From NCBI GenBank assembly GCA_963747345.1, contig CAVVFA010000030.1:248001-312000 (forward strand): DNA of 64,000 nt, given 5' to 3'. A program made the position numbers and the translations under genes. The notes beneath the pieces are model-generated. The model saw only the letters and a program-made list of their open reading frames with translations. It was not told where the DNA came from and ran no database searches. Below are positions 9,613 through 17,790 of this stretch, one piece after another; the stretch's first letter is position 1; the number at the start of each line of letters is the position of its first letter. This DNA is from GCA-2746795 sp963747345. GTDB taxonomy: Bacteria; Chloroflexota; Anaerolineae; Promineifilales; Promineifilaceae.

Positions 9613-11519
9613 GCGATCTCCAGTTGGCGGCGAGCCTCATTTTCTGCACGCCGTTCTTTGGCGACTTGCATGATTTGTTGTGATGTTTCTGGCGATTCGT
9701 CCATAATTTTAAAGAAGTGTTCTTTAGGGAGCAGGGCTAGTTCAACTGGTTGGCAACCAGCACGCACTGTGGCGAGGGCTTTTTCGTCACCCATTAGCTC
9801 GATCTCGCCGAAGAATTCGTTATGAGTCAGGGTGGAAACGGCCGTTTCCCCTTCTCCCATAATCTCCACCTCACCCTCAGCCACCATGTAAAAGTAGTTA
9901 ACCGGCTCACCCTGGCGAATAATCACCTCGCCCGGCTCATAAATCCGTTTTTCCAAATCATTCGTCGCTTGCAGCATTTGCGGATGATCCAAAGAAGGCA
10001 GCGCACTGGCCACCGTCGGGTCAATAATCTTGCCATCAGAAATAATAATCGTGCGGTCAACGCGGCTGCGCAATGACGAGTCATGCGTCACCAGCAAAAT
10101 CGTCTTGCCGCGTGCCGCCAGTTCCCGGAAAACGCGAATCACCACATCAGCAGAACGACTGTCCAGATTGCCCGTTGGTTCATCAGCCACAATAATAGAA
10201 GGATCCGTGGCAATCGAACGGGCAATTGCCGCCGCTTGCTGCTGTCCATTCGACACATTCGCGGGCAAATCATAAGCATGATCTTCCAACCCCACCATGC
10301 GCAGCAAATCCATCGCCCGTTTCGGCCGTTCCTGATACGAATAAACGTTGCAATAATCCATCGGTAAGATCGTGTTTTCCAACAGCGTCAACGTCGGCAG
10401 CAGTTGGAAGAACTGGAAAACAATGCCCACATTTTTGCCTCGCCACAGCGCCCGTTTACTTTCAGACAGGCTGTAAATATCCTCGCCCCCCATCAGCACC
10501 TGCCCGGAGGTGGGATGATCAATGCCTGTCAGCATGTTGAGCAGCGTCGATTTGCCACTGCCCGACTTACCCACAATCGCCACAAACTGCCCATACTCAA
10601 TCTCTAAATCAACGCCCTTCAGCGCCGTAAAACTACCCGCCGCATTGACATACGTCTTCACCACATTTTGCAGCAAAACGGCCGGTTTCGACATGTCATG
10701 GCTTGATTTTGTGCTGAGATTAGCCAGTAAGTGGCTGCTGTCTTGCTCATCGTCTAAGGCAAATTCCACGACATCATCTACTTCAGTCGGGGCTTCCTCT
10801 GTCAATGCCTCCACCAACTTGCCATCAGATATAAGTAGTCGGCGGGAAAAACGACTGGCGAGATCCATGTCATGCGTCACCATGATGACGGTTTTGCCTT
10901 GCTCCACCAGTTGGGCAAAGATATTAAAAATGGTATCGGCCGTCACTGAATCCAGACTGCCCGTTGGCTCATCGGCCACAATGACATCCGGATCGTTGAC
11001 CAGAGCGCGGGCAATTGCCACCCGCTGTTTCTGCCCGCCAGAGATGTGGGCGGGCAGCTTGTTGGCATGTTCGCTCAGTTCCACGATGTCCAGCAGTGCC
11101 AGCGCCCGTTCCCGACTGGGGCCAGGCTGGTAGCGTCCGGCAAAATCCTGCGGCAGCATAATGTTGTTGACCAAATCCAACTGTGGCATCAGTTCAAAAG
11201 ATTGGTAGACGATGCCCATATTTTCGCCGCGCCACACAGACAGTTCATCCTGGCTCATTTCACCGATGGAAAGTGGTTTGACGTCGCCATTCTTTTTGCT
11301 TTGGGCTTGCGGACTATACAGCACTTTGCCGGAGCTAATCCGGCTTACACCGGAGATCATATTGAGCAATGTTGTTTTGCCCGCGCCAGATTTACCGATG
11401 ATGCCCAGGAATTCTCCTCTTTTTACAGCAAAAGAAACGCCATTGAGGGCGGCAAAGTCACCCGCACCCGTTTTATAAATTTTGGCGACATCTTGTATTT
11501 GAAAAATTGTTTCAGTCAT
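9609..11519 (-). CDS. Fused tandem ABC ATPase with C-terminal cyclic-nucleotide-binding domain
   Basis: 636 residues. The first nucleotide-binding domain (about 1-240) has Walker A GKSGAGKTT, signature SGGQKQR, and Walker B VIVADEPTGS. The second (about 275-500) has GKSGSGKST and VIVADEPTGN, but its signature is degenerate (SNGQQQ). The C-terminal 120 residues form a cNMP-binding beta barrel (PGEVIIRQGEP, FGEIELMGDEKALATVRA) lacking the canonical phosphate-binding Arg pattern, so ligand binding is uncertain. The two MacB/LolD-like ATPases serve the two-domain permease encoded just downstream. Fusing the ATPases to a sensor domain suggests transport gated by a small nucleotide; a class III cyclase is encoded at 51268, but any link is speculation. 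Confidence 0.88.
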   Translation of the reverse strand: MTETIFQIQDVAKIYKTGAGDFAALNGVSFAVKRGEFLGIIGKSGAGKTTLLNMISGVSRISSGKVLYSPQAQSKKNGDVKPLSIGEMSQDELSVWRGENMGIVYQSFELMPQLDLVNNIMLPQDFAGRYQPGPSRERALALLDIVELSEHANKLPAHISGGQKQRVAIARALVNDPDVIVADEPTGSLDSVTADTIFNIFAQLVEQGKTVIMVTHDMDLASRFSRRLLISDGKLVEALTEEAPTEVDDVVEFALDDEQDSSHLLANLSTKSSHDMSKPAVLLQNVVKTYVNAAGSFTALKGVDLEIEYGQFVAIVGKSGSGKSTLLNMLTGIDHPTSGQVLMGGEDIYSLSESKRALWRGKNVGIVFQFFQLLPTLTLLENTILPMDYCNVYSYQERPKRAMDLLRMVGLEDHAYDLPANVSNGQQQAAAIARSIATDPSIIVADEPTGNLDSRSADVVIRVFRELAARGKTILLVTHDSSLRSRVDRTIIISDGKIIDPTVASALPSLDHPQMLQATNDLEKRIYEPGEVIIRQGEPVNYFYMVAEGEVEIMGEGETAVSTLTHNEFFGEIELMGDEKALATVRAGCQPVELALLPKEHFFKIMDESPETSQQIMQVAKERRAENEARRQLEIA

Positions 11520-11540
11520 AAAGATAGAGTCCTTCTTGAA

Positions 11541-11635
11541 GGGTTAAAAGTTGCAGGGTTGCAAGTTGCAGGGTTGCAAAGTAATGAGATTACCCTGCCA
11601 CTTAGCCACTTTGCCACTTTGCTTCTGTCAGTGGT
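11541..11635. repeat. TTGCA/ACTTTGCC repeat element at the regulator-ATPase junction
   Basis: Tandem 15-base units built from GTTGCAGG and GTTGCAA on the left and CCACTTT/GCCACTTT words on the right, with partly complementary arms. The same words recur at 32266-32342 and 58321-58422. The right half overlaps the last codons of the regulator gene (11602) and encodes its AKWQSG end. Confidence 0.75.
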
Positions 11636-12330
11636 GTGAAAACTAGCATTAAATCGTTGGCTAACCGTTGACACTCGTCTGGAGCCATGCAGCGCACGAT
11701 TTCTTGATATTGCAAACTGTGTTCCAGTAAAATTTGCGACCATTCTTGGTCTTCTGTTTCTTCTTGCGCCATGATGCCAAAGGCAAAACCGCCCAAGAGG
11801 CATAGGTTAGCAGGTGTAATGATGCCGTCAATCGGCAATATATCTGAGAGATAGGCCAGGAATTTTTGATGCCCGTCATGGTGGCGCAAACGCAGGGCGA
11901 TGACCATCATGATGCCTACGCAGTACCGAATTTCTTCAGGACCATCTGGGGGAACCCGTGCCAGCAGTTCTTCTGGGATTTCTCCTTGCGGAAATTCGCC
12001 TTGTCGAGCCTGTTCTAAAAGGAAATGTTTTAATTCTTCTTGGCTTAAATCCAGGTTCCCAAATTTTTCTACAAATTGTTGTTTGTGACTTTCAGGTATA
12101 ACAGGGCAGAAAAGGCGCTCGGCACGGCCGGGGCCAGATTTGCCTTCTGCCATTTGATATTCAGAAGTGACCATGCCTTTTTCTTCCAGCAGCCGCAGCA
12201 TATCGTAGGCGGTAAAAGGGCTGACACCCAATCGCTCTGCGAGCATGGAGTAGTGGATGGGGCCATTGACTTCACTGGTCAGGGTGATTAAGTTTTCAAC
12301 AAATTCGGTTTGTCTGCGTGTTAATTTCAT
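11602..12330 (-). CDS. Winged helix-turn-helix transcriptional regulator
   Basis: 242 residues. The N-terminal 75 residues make a wHTH: KLTRRQTEFVENLITLT, then HYSMLAERLGVSPFTAYDMLRLLEEKGMVTSEY, with Gly-rich wing residues after it. The remaining part is helical and has no family I recognise; it may be a ligand or dimerisation domain. It lies 80 bp upstream of the ABC ATPase on the same strand, so the likely job is control of that exporter, and possibly of itself. The last seven codons and the stop lie in a short repeat (11541-11635), which has evidently rewritten the C-terminus. Confidence 0.75.
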   Translation of the reverse strand: MKLTRRQTEFVENLITLTSEVNGPIHYSMLAERLGVSPFTAYDMLRLLEEKGMVTSEYQMAEGKSGPGRAERLFCPVIPESHKQQFVEKFGNLDLSQEELKHFLLEQARQGEFPQGEIPEELLARVPPDGPEEIRYCVGIMMVIALRLRHHDGHQKFLAYLSDILPIDGIITPANLCLLGGFAFGIMAQEETEDQEWSQILLEHSLQYQEIVRCMAPDECQRLANDLMLVFTPLTEAKWQSG

Positions 12331-12607
12331 AAAAATCCAAAATTTCCATATTTTTCCAAAATTCCCAAAATATTAAACGCGATCAGATGGTGCATGTCAA
12401 CCCCATCAGGACAAATGTCCCTGGTTACTCCTTTGTGAAGAACGTCACTTTTAATGTTTCGTTCATATTGAGCTTGAATATCTGATCTTATTTTTGTATA
12501 GTCGGGAGGATAAATTGAAGAAAAGGTTTGGGTAACTGACGAAATAGGTGGAATAAACCACAAGGAAACCCAAAGCTGCCATGAAAACGGCCGTTCGTCT
12601 GGGTCAG

Positions 12608-12636
12608 GCACCGGAAAATCAAACCGGTGCTTTTTT
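12608..12636 (+). terminator. Intrinsic terminator or attenuator upstream of glyA
   Basis: GCACCGG at 12608-12614 pairs with CCGGTGC at 12624-12630, followed by six T. It lies 88 bases before the glyA start on the same strand, where no upstream plus-strand gene needs it, so it could be an attenuator of a glyA leader. I do not recognise a riboswitch fold. The remainder of 12331-12607 is AT-rich with one palindrome copy (12586) and no convincing gene. Confidence 0.6.
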
Positions 12637-12723
12637 ATTGGTACAGTTAATTGAAACTGTAAGGCTTTGCGTGGATGTTTAGGTGACGCAGAATATTGAA
12701 ACTAAAGTTGAGGTGGAATTCTT

Positions 12724-14037
12724 ATGAAAGACATTGTTTATGACCTGATTGACCAGGAAGAAGTACGGCAGCGAGAACAGATTGGGCTGATTCCTTCAGA
12801 AAACCAGATATCACCAGAGGTAACGGCCGTTCTCTCTTCCTGTCTCTCTAGCAAATATGCAGAGGGCTACTCGAAACGCCGCTATTACGAGGGCAATCAA
12901 ATCGTCGATGAGATTGAAACCCTGGCGATTGAGCGTTTGAAAGCACTCTTTGGCGTGCCCTATGCCAACGTACAGCCCTACTCCGGCTCACCAGCCAACT
13001 CCGCCATTCAGTTTGCCCTGTTGGAGCCGGGTGACACCATTATGGGCCTGGAACTGGCGGGTGGCGGGCATCTAACCCACGGACATCCAAATGTCACCTT
13101 CTCCGGCAAATACTTTAATCCCGTGCAATACGGACTGGATGAAAACGACCGCATTGACTTTGGTCAGGTATTGGCCTTGGCTCAAGAACACAAGCCAAAA
13201 ATGATCATCGCGGGCACCACTGCCTACCCGTTCGTCCTGGATTTCGCCAAATTCCGTGAAATTGCCGATGCCGTGGACGCCTGGCTGGTGGCTGACATTT
13301 CGCACATCACCGGGCTGGTCATAGGCGGACAGCATCCCTCGCCCGTGCCCTACGCCGACGTGATTATGTCTACCACACACAAAACCTTCCGCGGTCCGCG
13401 TGGCGCCATGATTTTGGTGACAGAACGCGGTCTGGCACGCGACCCCAAATTGGGCACAGCCATCAATTCGGCGATTATTCCCGGGTTGCAAGGCGGCCCG
13501 CATTTGCATACCATCGCCGGCATCGCCATTGCCGCGCGGCAGGCAAGTGAACCCGCTTTTCAGGTCTATGCCCAACAAGTCTGCGACAATGCCGATACCC
13601 TGGCTGAGGCTTTGATCGCACGGGGCATCAAACTGGTGGGCGACGGCACAGAAAATCATTTGATGGTGCTTGATTTCACGCCGATTAGCGTCGGGCTGGG
13701 CACACAGGTGGCGTTTGCGCTGGCTGTGGCTGGCATTTATGCCAATCGCAACACCATCCCCAACGAACCAGGCTCGCCGTTTTATCCCTCTGGACTGCGC
13801 ATCGGCACGCCGCTGGTAACAACACGCGGCATGGGCGAAGCGGAAATGGTGAAGATTGCTGACTGGATCGTGCGGGTGGTGGATCATGTCAAGGAAGAGA
13901 CACTGCCGGTTGACAGTAAAGAACGCGCAGCCTTTTTGAAAGCCTTTAAAGCGCGGGCGGCTGCGGATCCGGTCTTGTTGGGGATTTGTGAAGAAGTGAA
14001 AGCGGTGGCGAGCCAGTTTCCGTTGTTTGCAAAATAG
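12724..14037 (+). CDS. glyA: Serine hydroxymethyltransferase
   Basis: PLP enzyme that moves a carbon from serine to THF, yielding glycine and 5,10-methylene-THF. 437 residues, close to the usual bacterial length. Substrate loop IPSENQIS, YAEGYSKRRYYEGN, and NVQPYSGSPAN are at the N-terminus; VADISHITGLV precedes the PLP lysine in STTHKTFRGPRG; the C-terminal domain has the expected NEPGSPFYPSGLRIGTP. GGTGGAAT precedes the ATG. A palindrome copy (12822) is read as TAV. Its product feeds metF encoded 6 kb away. Confidence 0.95.
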   Translation: MKDIVYDLIDQEEVRQREQIGLIPSENQISPEVTAVLSSCLSSKYAEGYSKRRYYEGNQIVDEIETLAIERLKALFGVPYANVQPYSGSPANSAIQFALLEPGDTIMGLELAGGGHLTHGHPNVTFSGKYFNPVQYGLDENDRIDFGQVLALAQEHKPKMIIAGTTAYPFVLDFAKFREIADAVDAWLVADISHITGLVIGGQHPSPVPYADVIMSTTHKTFRGPRGAMILVTERGLARDPKLGTAINSAIIPGLQGGPHLHTIAGIAIAARQASEPAFQVYAQQVCDNADTLAEALIARGIKLVGDGTENHLMVLDFTPISVGLGTQVAFALAVAGIYANRNTIPNEPGSPFYPSGLRIGTPLVTTRGMGEAEMVKIADWIVRVVDHVKEETLPVDSKERAAFLKAFKARAAADPVLLGICEEVKAVASQFPLFAK

Positions 14038-14251
14038 GTTTATACAAGTTTGCAAGGACACTGATACGGAGGCACACTGATATCTTTTACCGGTGTTCCT
14101 CTGCATCAGTTCTCTTGAATAGACATCGCATCAACCGATCGGTTGATTTAAGAATCAAACGGCCGTTCCTCCCCATTCATCCATTCACCTGATTACAACA
14201 ACCTGCAATCTCCGTATGATTGAAGCATCACATCACAAAACGGAGATTATC

Positions 14252-14734
14252 ATGACACTACTTGGACTTGTTCATTTAATTTTTGGCTTAACGGCCGTTT
14301 TCACCGGCACCATCGTCGTGTTCATACGCAAAGGCACACGCGCCCACCGCTCCATCGGTTATGTCTACTTTACGAGCATGTTGGGAACCAACATCACCGC
14401 GCTTTTCATCTATCGGCTGACGGGAACCATCAACTTTTTCCACATCGCAGCGGTTTTTAGCTTGCTGTTTTTGAGTGTGGGCATGGGCGCTGTTATCTTC
14501 CACCGACCACGCAAATCATGGCTCAACTTGCATGGGGCGATGGTAACGGGGTCTTATGTGGGCGTATTATCGGCCTTTTTTGCAGAAATCACGACGCGCA
14601 TTCCTGGGGTGCATTTTGGACTAGCGGCTGGGGCGACAACTGCCGTTGTCACTGCCATTGGTGTCTACTTCATCATGACACGTATGGAAACTGCCATCCG
14701 CAATATGAATCCACGACGGGCAAGTGGTGATTAA
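14252..14734 (+). CDS. Four-helix membrane protein, DUF2306-like
   Basis: 160 residues from ATG 14252, with GGAG 8-10 bases upstream; the longer reading from 14216 adds an unsupported leader. Four hydrophobic segments (HLIFGLTAVFTGTIVVF, YFTSMLGTNITALFIY, IAAVFSLLFLSVGMGAVI, and a last pair after GSYVGVLSAFF), with RKGTRAHRSIGYVY between the first two, which is typical of DUF2306 membrane proteins. Function unknown. The stop codon is provided by the first unit of a heptamer repeat (14729-14763). Confidence 0.7.
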   Translation: MTLLGLVHLIFGLTAVFTGTIVVFIRKGTRAHRSIGYVYFTSMLGTNITALFIYRLTGTINFFHIAAVFSLLFLSVGMGAVIFHRPRKSWLNLHGAMVTGSYVGVLSAFFAEITTRIPGVHFGLAAGATTAVVTAIGVYFIMTRMETAIRNMNPRRASGD

Positions 14735-14763
14735 CGATTTATGATTTTTGATTGACGATTAGG
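14729..14763. repeat. Heptamer array joining two convergent genes
   Basis: Five 7-base units starting GATT (GATTAAC, GATTTAT, GATTTTT, GATTGAC, GATTAGG) fill the whole gap. The first supplies TAA to the plus-strand membrane gene, and the last supplies TAA to the minus-strand mocA gene. Confidence 0.9.
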
Positions 14764-15358
14764 TGGGCTGCCAGCGTTGATACGTTTTGGGATCATCCAG
14801 GTCGATGAGAACGGATTCGTCGGCAATTTCAACGAGGTGGATGGCATCTGGCTGGCGGCGCAGTAAATCTCGGGGGGCGGAACCGGGTGACAGCGCCAAC
14901 AGGTCTGGAAAGAAGCGGCGGCTTATGAGGACGGGATTGCCGCGCTGCCCATTGTAAACAGGAGCGATGATGTCGCCTTTGCCTTGGCGATAAGCGGTTA
15001 GCAGGTGGTCGATGATGGCGGGGGTGACGAGCGGCTGGTCGGCGAGCATGACAAGGATGGCGTCAGTGTTGGTGGGGAGATGGCGAACGGCCGTTTGCAG
15101 TGAAGAGATCATTTCCCCAGAGTTATAGTGCACATTGTGTACCGCTTCAACATCTTCAGCCAGAGCAACCGCTTCAACAGCGCTCGCCTCATGACCAGAA
15201 ATTACAAGACTATCGTGAAGGGATGAGGCTTTGAGATTTTGCAAGACCTGCCCCAGCACCGTGGTATCGCCCCAGGGGAGAAGCTGCTTGGTTTGCCCCA
15301 TGCGTTTGCTTTCTCCGGCGGCCAGGACAACGGCCGTTATCCTGCCCCCACACTTCAC
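14759..15358 (-). CDS. mocA: Molybdenum cofactor cytidylyltransferase (MocA-like NTP transferase)
   Basis: 199 residues. Nucleotidyltransferase fold: AVVLAAGESKRMGQTKQLLPW is the signature GxxxRMGxxK loop, and LADQPLVTP carries the metal-binding Asp. MocA converts Mo-molybdopterin to the cytosine dinucleotide form used by xanthine-dehydrogenase-family hydroxylases. The reading starts at a GTG in the C-terminal coding of the yqeC gene. Removing one base from GGGGG at about 15347 joins the two frames as VWG-RITAVVLAAGES, so this may be the C-terminal half of a YqeC-MocA fusion. Enzymes for this cofactor are encoded downstream (18814-23901). Confidence 0.85.
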   Translation of the reverse strand: MKCGGRITAVVLAAGESKRMGQTKQLLPWGDTTVLGQVLQNLKASSLHDSLVISGHEASAVEAVALAEDVEAVHNVHYNSGEMISSLQTAVRHLPTNTDAILVMLADQPLVTPAIIDHLLTAYRQGKGDIIAPVYNGQRGNPVLISRRFFPDLLALSPGSAPRDLLRRQPDAIHLVEIADESVLIDLDDPKTYQRWQPT

Positions 15359-16133
15359 GCACCGGTTCGTCGGCTTGCATTGCGCCTAACACAACGCGCT
15401 CGATACGTGGTGCTTGCAACACCAACTGCGCAATTTCTCGCGCGCGAAGTCAGCCGTTCTTCACTGTCCACCTTGTTCAACAATGGCACGATGCGTGCCT
15501 CATCCGGCACATTTTTGAGTCCGCCCAGGGGATGGATTAAAAGCCGCGCCACCGCCTGCGCCGTCAGCATCCCATTAACAATTGACAATTGACCATCAGC
15601 CATTAACAATTCTTCTACTTTTTCCGGGCGATGGGCGATTTCGGATAACGGCCGTTCCAACGCATCCATCCCCACCACCGGCACCACCAGCGTGGCATCC
15701 GGCGGAATAACTGGTTCATGATCGGCAGGCGCTTTGATGGGTCTCATGCGGGAACCATCCGCTTCCACCAGCACAAAATCCACGTCTGGCCGTGCCAGCA
15801 TTTGTCCTGGCAGTGTCAACGGAATACCAAACGCCTTCTCTCCACGTTCTCCCACTTCCCCAATCACCAAACACTGCCCAAACTCATCCAAGTTTTCTGA
15901 CACGCGCTTAAAAAACGCCGCGTCCTCCGCGCTCTCCGCGGTAAAAAACACAGTCGCCGCCGCCAACTTCATCTGTGCCGCAAAAATGCGCGTGGTGGTG
16001 GTGACGACGATGCGCCCGGGAGCGAATTCGCCAGGGCAAACATGAGGCTTGTTTTGCCGCCGCCGCCCACGATGGCAACGAGTTCATTGGTTTCTTGCAG
16101 GTTGAAGGCTTGTTGTAAGGTGTGGTTAGGCAT
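15345..16133 (-). CDS. yqeC: YqeC-like putative molybdenum hydroxylase accessory protein, frameshifted
   Basis: About 260 residues, recovered in three frames. P-loop NTPase: AIVGGGGKTSLMFALA (Walker A-like), then IVVTTTTRIFAA, VLVEADGSRMRPIKAPADHEPV (conserved EADGS motif), VVGMDALERP, and LNKVDSEE. YqeC proteins accompany selenium-dependent molybdenum hydroxylases. Breaks near 16018 and 15445 fall in a CCCGGG and a CGCGCGCG run. ATG 16133 starts it. Residues GQLSIVNG come from a five-unit heptamer insertion at 15574-15612, in frame. Pairing with YqeB (16795-17629) supports assignment to the same maturation pathway. Confidence 0.8.
15574..15612. repeat. Heptamer array inside the yqeC coding region
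   Basis: Five units plus a partial one, mostly ATTAACA/ATTGAC type, in perfect 7-base phase. Read on the minus strand it encodes LLMADGQLSIVNGML, absent from what I know of the family's conserved core. Confidence 0.8.
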
Positions 16134-16169
16134 AGAAGTGTGTTGGGAGATTGGAGATGCGAGACAAGA

Positions 16170-16433
16170 TTAGTAATGGTACCGGCCTTGCAAGAACTCA
16201 ACCCGATTACTGGTAACGCGATAGACAATACGATGTTCTTGCGTTAAGCGTCTTGACCACGTGTTCGCATCCAGATATTTGAGCGGCTCTGGCTTGCCCA
16301 GCCCTTCAAATGGATCACGCATAATCGCTTCAATCAATTTGAAGGCACGCAAGGCCGTTTTGCGGTCTGTTTTCACCCAGTATTCTAAATCTTCTCGGAA
16401 TTCTGGGTGAAAGACTGCTTCACGCGGGTTCAT
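16170..16433 (-). CDS. yoeB: YoeB-type toxin (ribosome-dependent mRNA endonuclease)
   Basis: 87 residues, the usual length for YoeB/Txe. Starts near FHPEFREDLEYWVKTDRK; conserved PFEGLGKPEPLKYL, then WSRRLTQEHRIVYRV with the Arg and His residues of the active site, and the C-terminal GRYHY, which ends in the family's His-Tyr pair. It overlaps the antitoxin gene by 14 bases, antitoxin first. The pair lies between yqeC-mocA and yqeB, interrupting the molybdenum cofactor cluster. Confidence 0.93.
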   Translation of the reverse strand: MNPREAVFHPEFREDLEYWVKTDRKTALRAFKLIEAIMRDPFEGLGKPEPLKYLDANTWSRRLTQEHRIVYRVTSNRVEFLQGRYHY

Positions 16434-16707
16434 CGGCTAGTCCCAGTTCACTTTTCAATGATTCGATTGATTGGGATGGCTCTGAATTCAAGCGTGCTCG
16501 TTCTAGTGCCGTTAACAGGCGTTCTGCGTTTTTGGGAGAGCGCAATAAATGGGCTGTTTCTAGCAAACTATTCAGTTCATTAGCCGAAATCATGATCACG
16601 TCTTCATGTCCACGCCGTTGAATGACAACAGTTTCCCGATTGTTAGTCACGGCATCTAGGAATTCAGCTAAATTGGTGCGCACATTCGTATAAGTTGTGG
16701 CAATCAT
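16420..16707 (-). CDS. yefM: YefM/Phd-family antitoxin
   Basis: 95 residues. N-terminal DNA-binding fold typical of YefM: YTNVRTNLAEFLDAVTNNRETVVIQRRG, then EDVIMISANELNSLLET. The acidic, flexible C-terminal tail binds and blocks the toxin. It is expected to repress its own operon by binding the TGTACA palindrome at 16724-16742, with toxin-antitoxin complex as corepressor (known for E. coli YefM-YoeB). Confidence 0.93.
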   Translation of the reverse strand: MIATTYTNVRTNLAEFLDAVTNNRETVVIQRRGHEDVIMISANELNSLLETAHLLRSPKNAERLLTALERARLNSEPSQSIESLKSELGLADEPA

Positions 16708-16723
16708 AAAACACCTCGCTAAT

Positions 16724-16742
16724 TGTACAGAAATACTGTACA
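16724..16742. promoter_or_regulatory. YefM operator palindrome
   Basis: Perfect inverted repeat TGTACAG-AAATA-CTGTACA, 17 bases upstream of the antitoxin ATG. E. coli YefM recognises palindromes with a TGTACA core, and both arms here carry exactly that core. This strongly suggests conserved autoregulation. Confidence 0.85.
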
Positions 16743-16794
16743 GAATTTAGCTAAATAAGTCAACAAATTAACGGCCGTTACTTCTACCCGCAAC

Positions 16795-17629
16795 TTACGA
16801 CTGTTTGTTCATCCTGGTTAAGATGGCTTCTAAGACGCCGCCGCCGATGGCGAGTGCTTTGTCTGAGATGGTGAAGCACGCGGTCTACATCCTGTCGCGC
16901 ATCTACATCACCGATTTTTAAGTTCTGGGTAACGGCCGTTTCCTCAGCAATCAGTCCGCGAATCACCCCGTCAAACGGAGCCAGCACCGGCTGTCCAGCC
17001 ACCTCGCCAATCAAATCACCTTCACCAACCAAATCGCCAATCGCCAATCTCCACTGCACCACGCCCTCGACTGGCGCACGCAGCACGCGCTCTTTGCCTT
17101 TGCCCGCGATGATGCCCGGCGTGCCTGTGTTGGGCAGTGCCGGTCCCTGCCAGATGACGCGCCCCAGGCTGTGTCCGCGCATGGTTTCGATGACGGCGTG
17201 GCAGTCCACACCAGCGGTGAAGCCAGGGCCGAGGGCGATGACGAGGGGAGCCTGGTCGATATGGGTGTCGATGTTTCGTTTGGCGAGGCGGGCGTCGATA
17301 ATAATGAATTGTGAGATTGTGGGCGACTTGAGGCCGCTTGTGAATTGTGAATGATGTGGCAATTCAGGCGAAACGAGAATCGGGATGATGCCGGCTTGAG
17401 CCAGTTGCAGAGCTTCTTCAGGAGAATGAACGAGTTGGGCGTGCAGGTCTTCGACGGTGACTGTGTTTTGCAAAACGGCCGTTGCCAATGCCACTGTGCG
17501 CCGGATCACTAACGGCCGTTCCAGTTCCAGCACTACTAGCGGAAAACCAGCCTTATGCAGCCGGTAAGCCACACCAGTCGCAATATCACCGCCGCCACGG
17601 ATAACAACGAGAGAATCAGAGAATAGCAT
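16795..17629 (-). CDS. yqeB: YqeB/EF2563-type molybdenum hydroxylase system protein, C-terminal frameshift
   Basis: About 278 residues. Starts with a Rossmann-like VVIRGGGDIATGVAYRLHKAGF, then LVIRRTVALATAV, FIIIDARLAK, ALGPGFTAGVDCHAVIET, GTPGIIAGKGKERVLRAP, and a biotinyl-like GDLVGEGDLIGEV. The frame breaks near 16876 at an extra C; removing it restores TISDKALAIGGGVLEAIL and a TAA at 16795. YqeB proteins go with selenium-dependent molybdenum hydroxylases. Residues around HHSQFTSGLKSPTISQF correspond to an AATTGTG-type repeat stretch (17306-17357) that may be an insertion. Confidence 0.82.
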
Positions 17630-17790
17630 AGATAAAAATCCTAAAACACGTACAAAATAACGAATAGTGCATAAAACGCCAAGTTGGATTCATGAAACCA
17701 CCATAAATCGCGTATTAAGTAGGTGTGTAAGCTGATGAAATCATAATGCAATAATAGCATTCAGAACTGAACGTCTAAGGGGAAGTTATT

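Noticed and set aside
12327..12611. 94-codon reading frame upstream of the wHTH gene
   Set aside because: No ribosome site, AT-rich low-quality sequence, and it runs over the palindrome and the start of a terminator. I saw no domain.
12400..12723. Riboswitch before glyA
   Set aside because: Only a terminator-like hairpin is clear; no recognisable glycine, THF or SAM riboswitch core.
14158..14167. Each palindrome copy as a transcription-factor operator
   Set aside because: Most copies lie inside genes in every frame, so a general operator role is not plausible.
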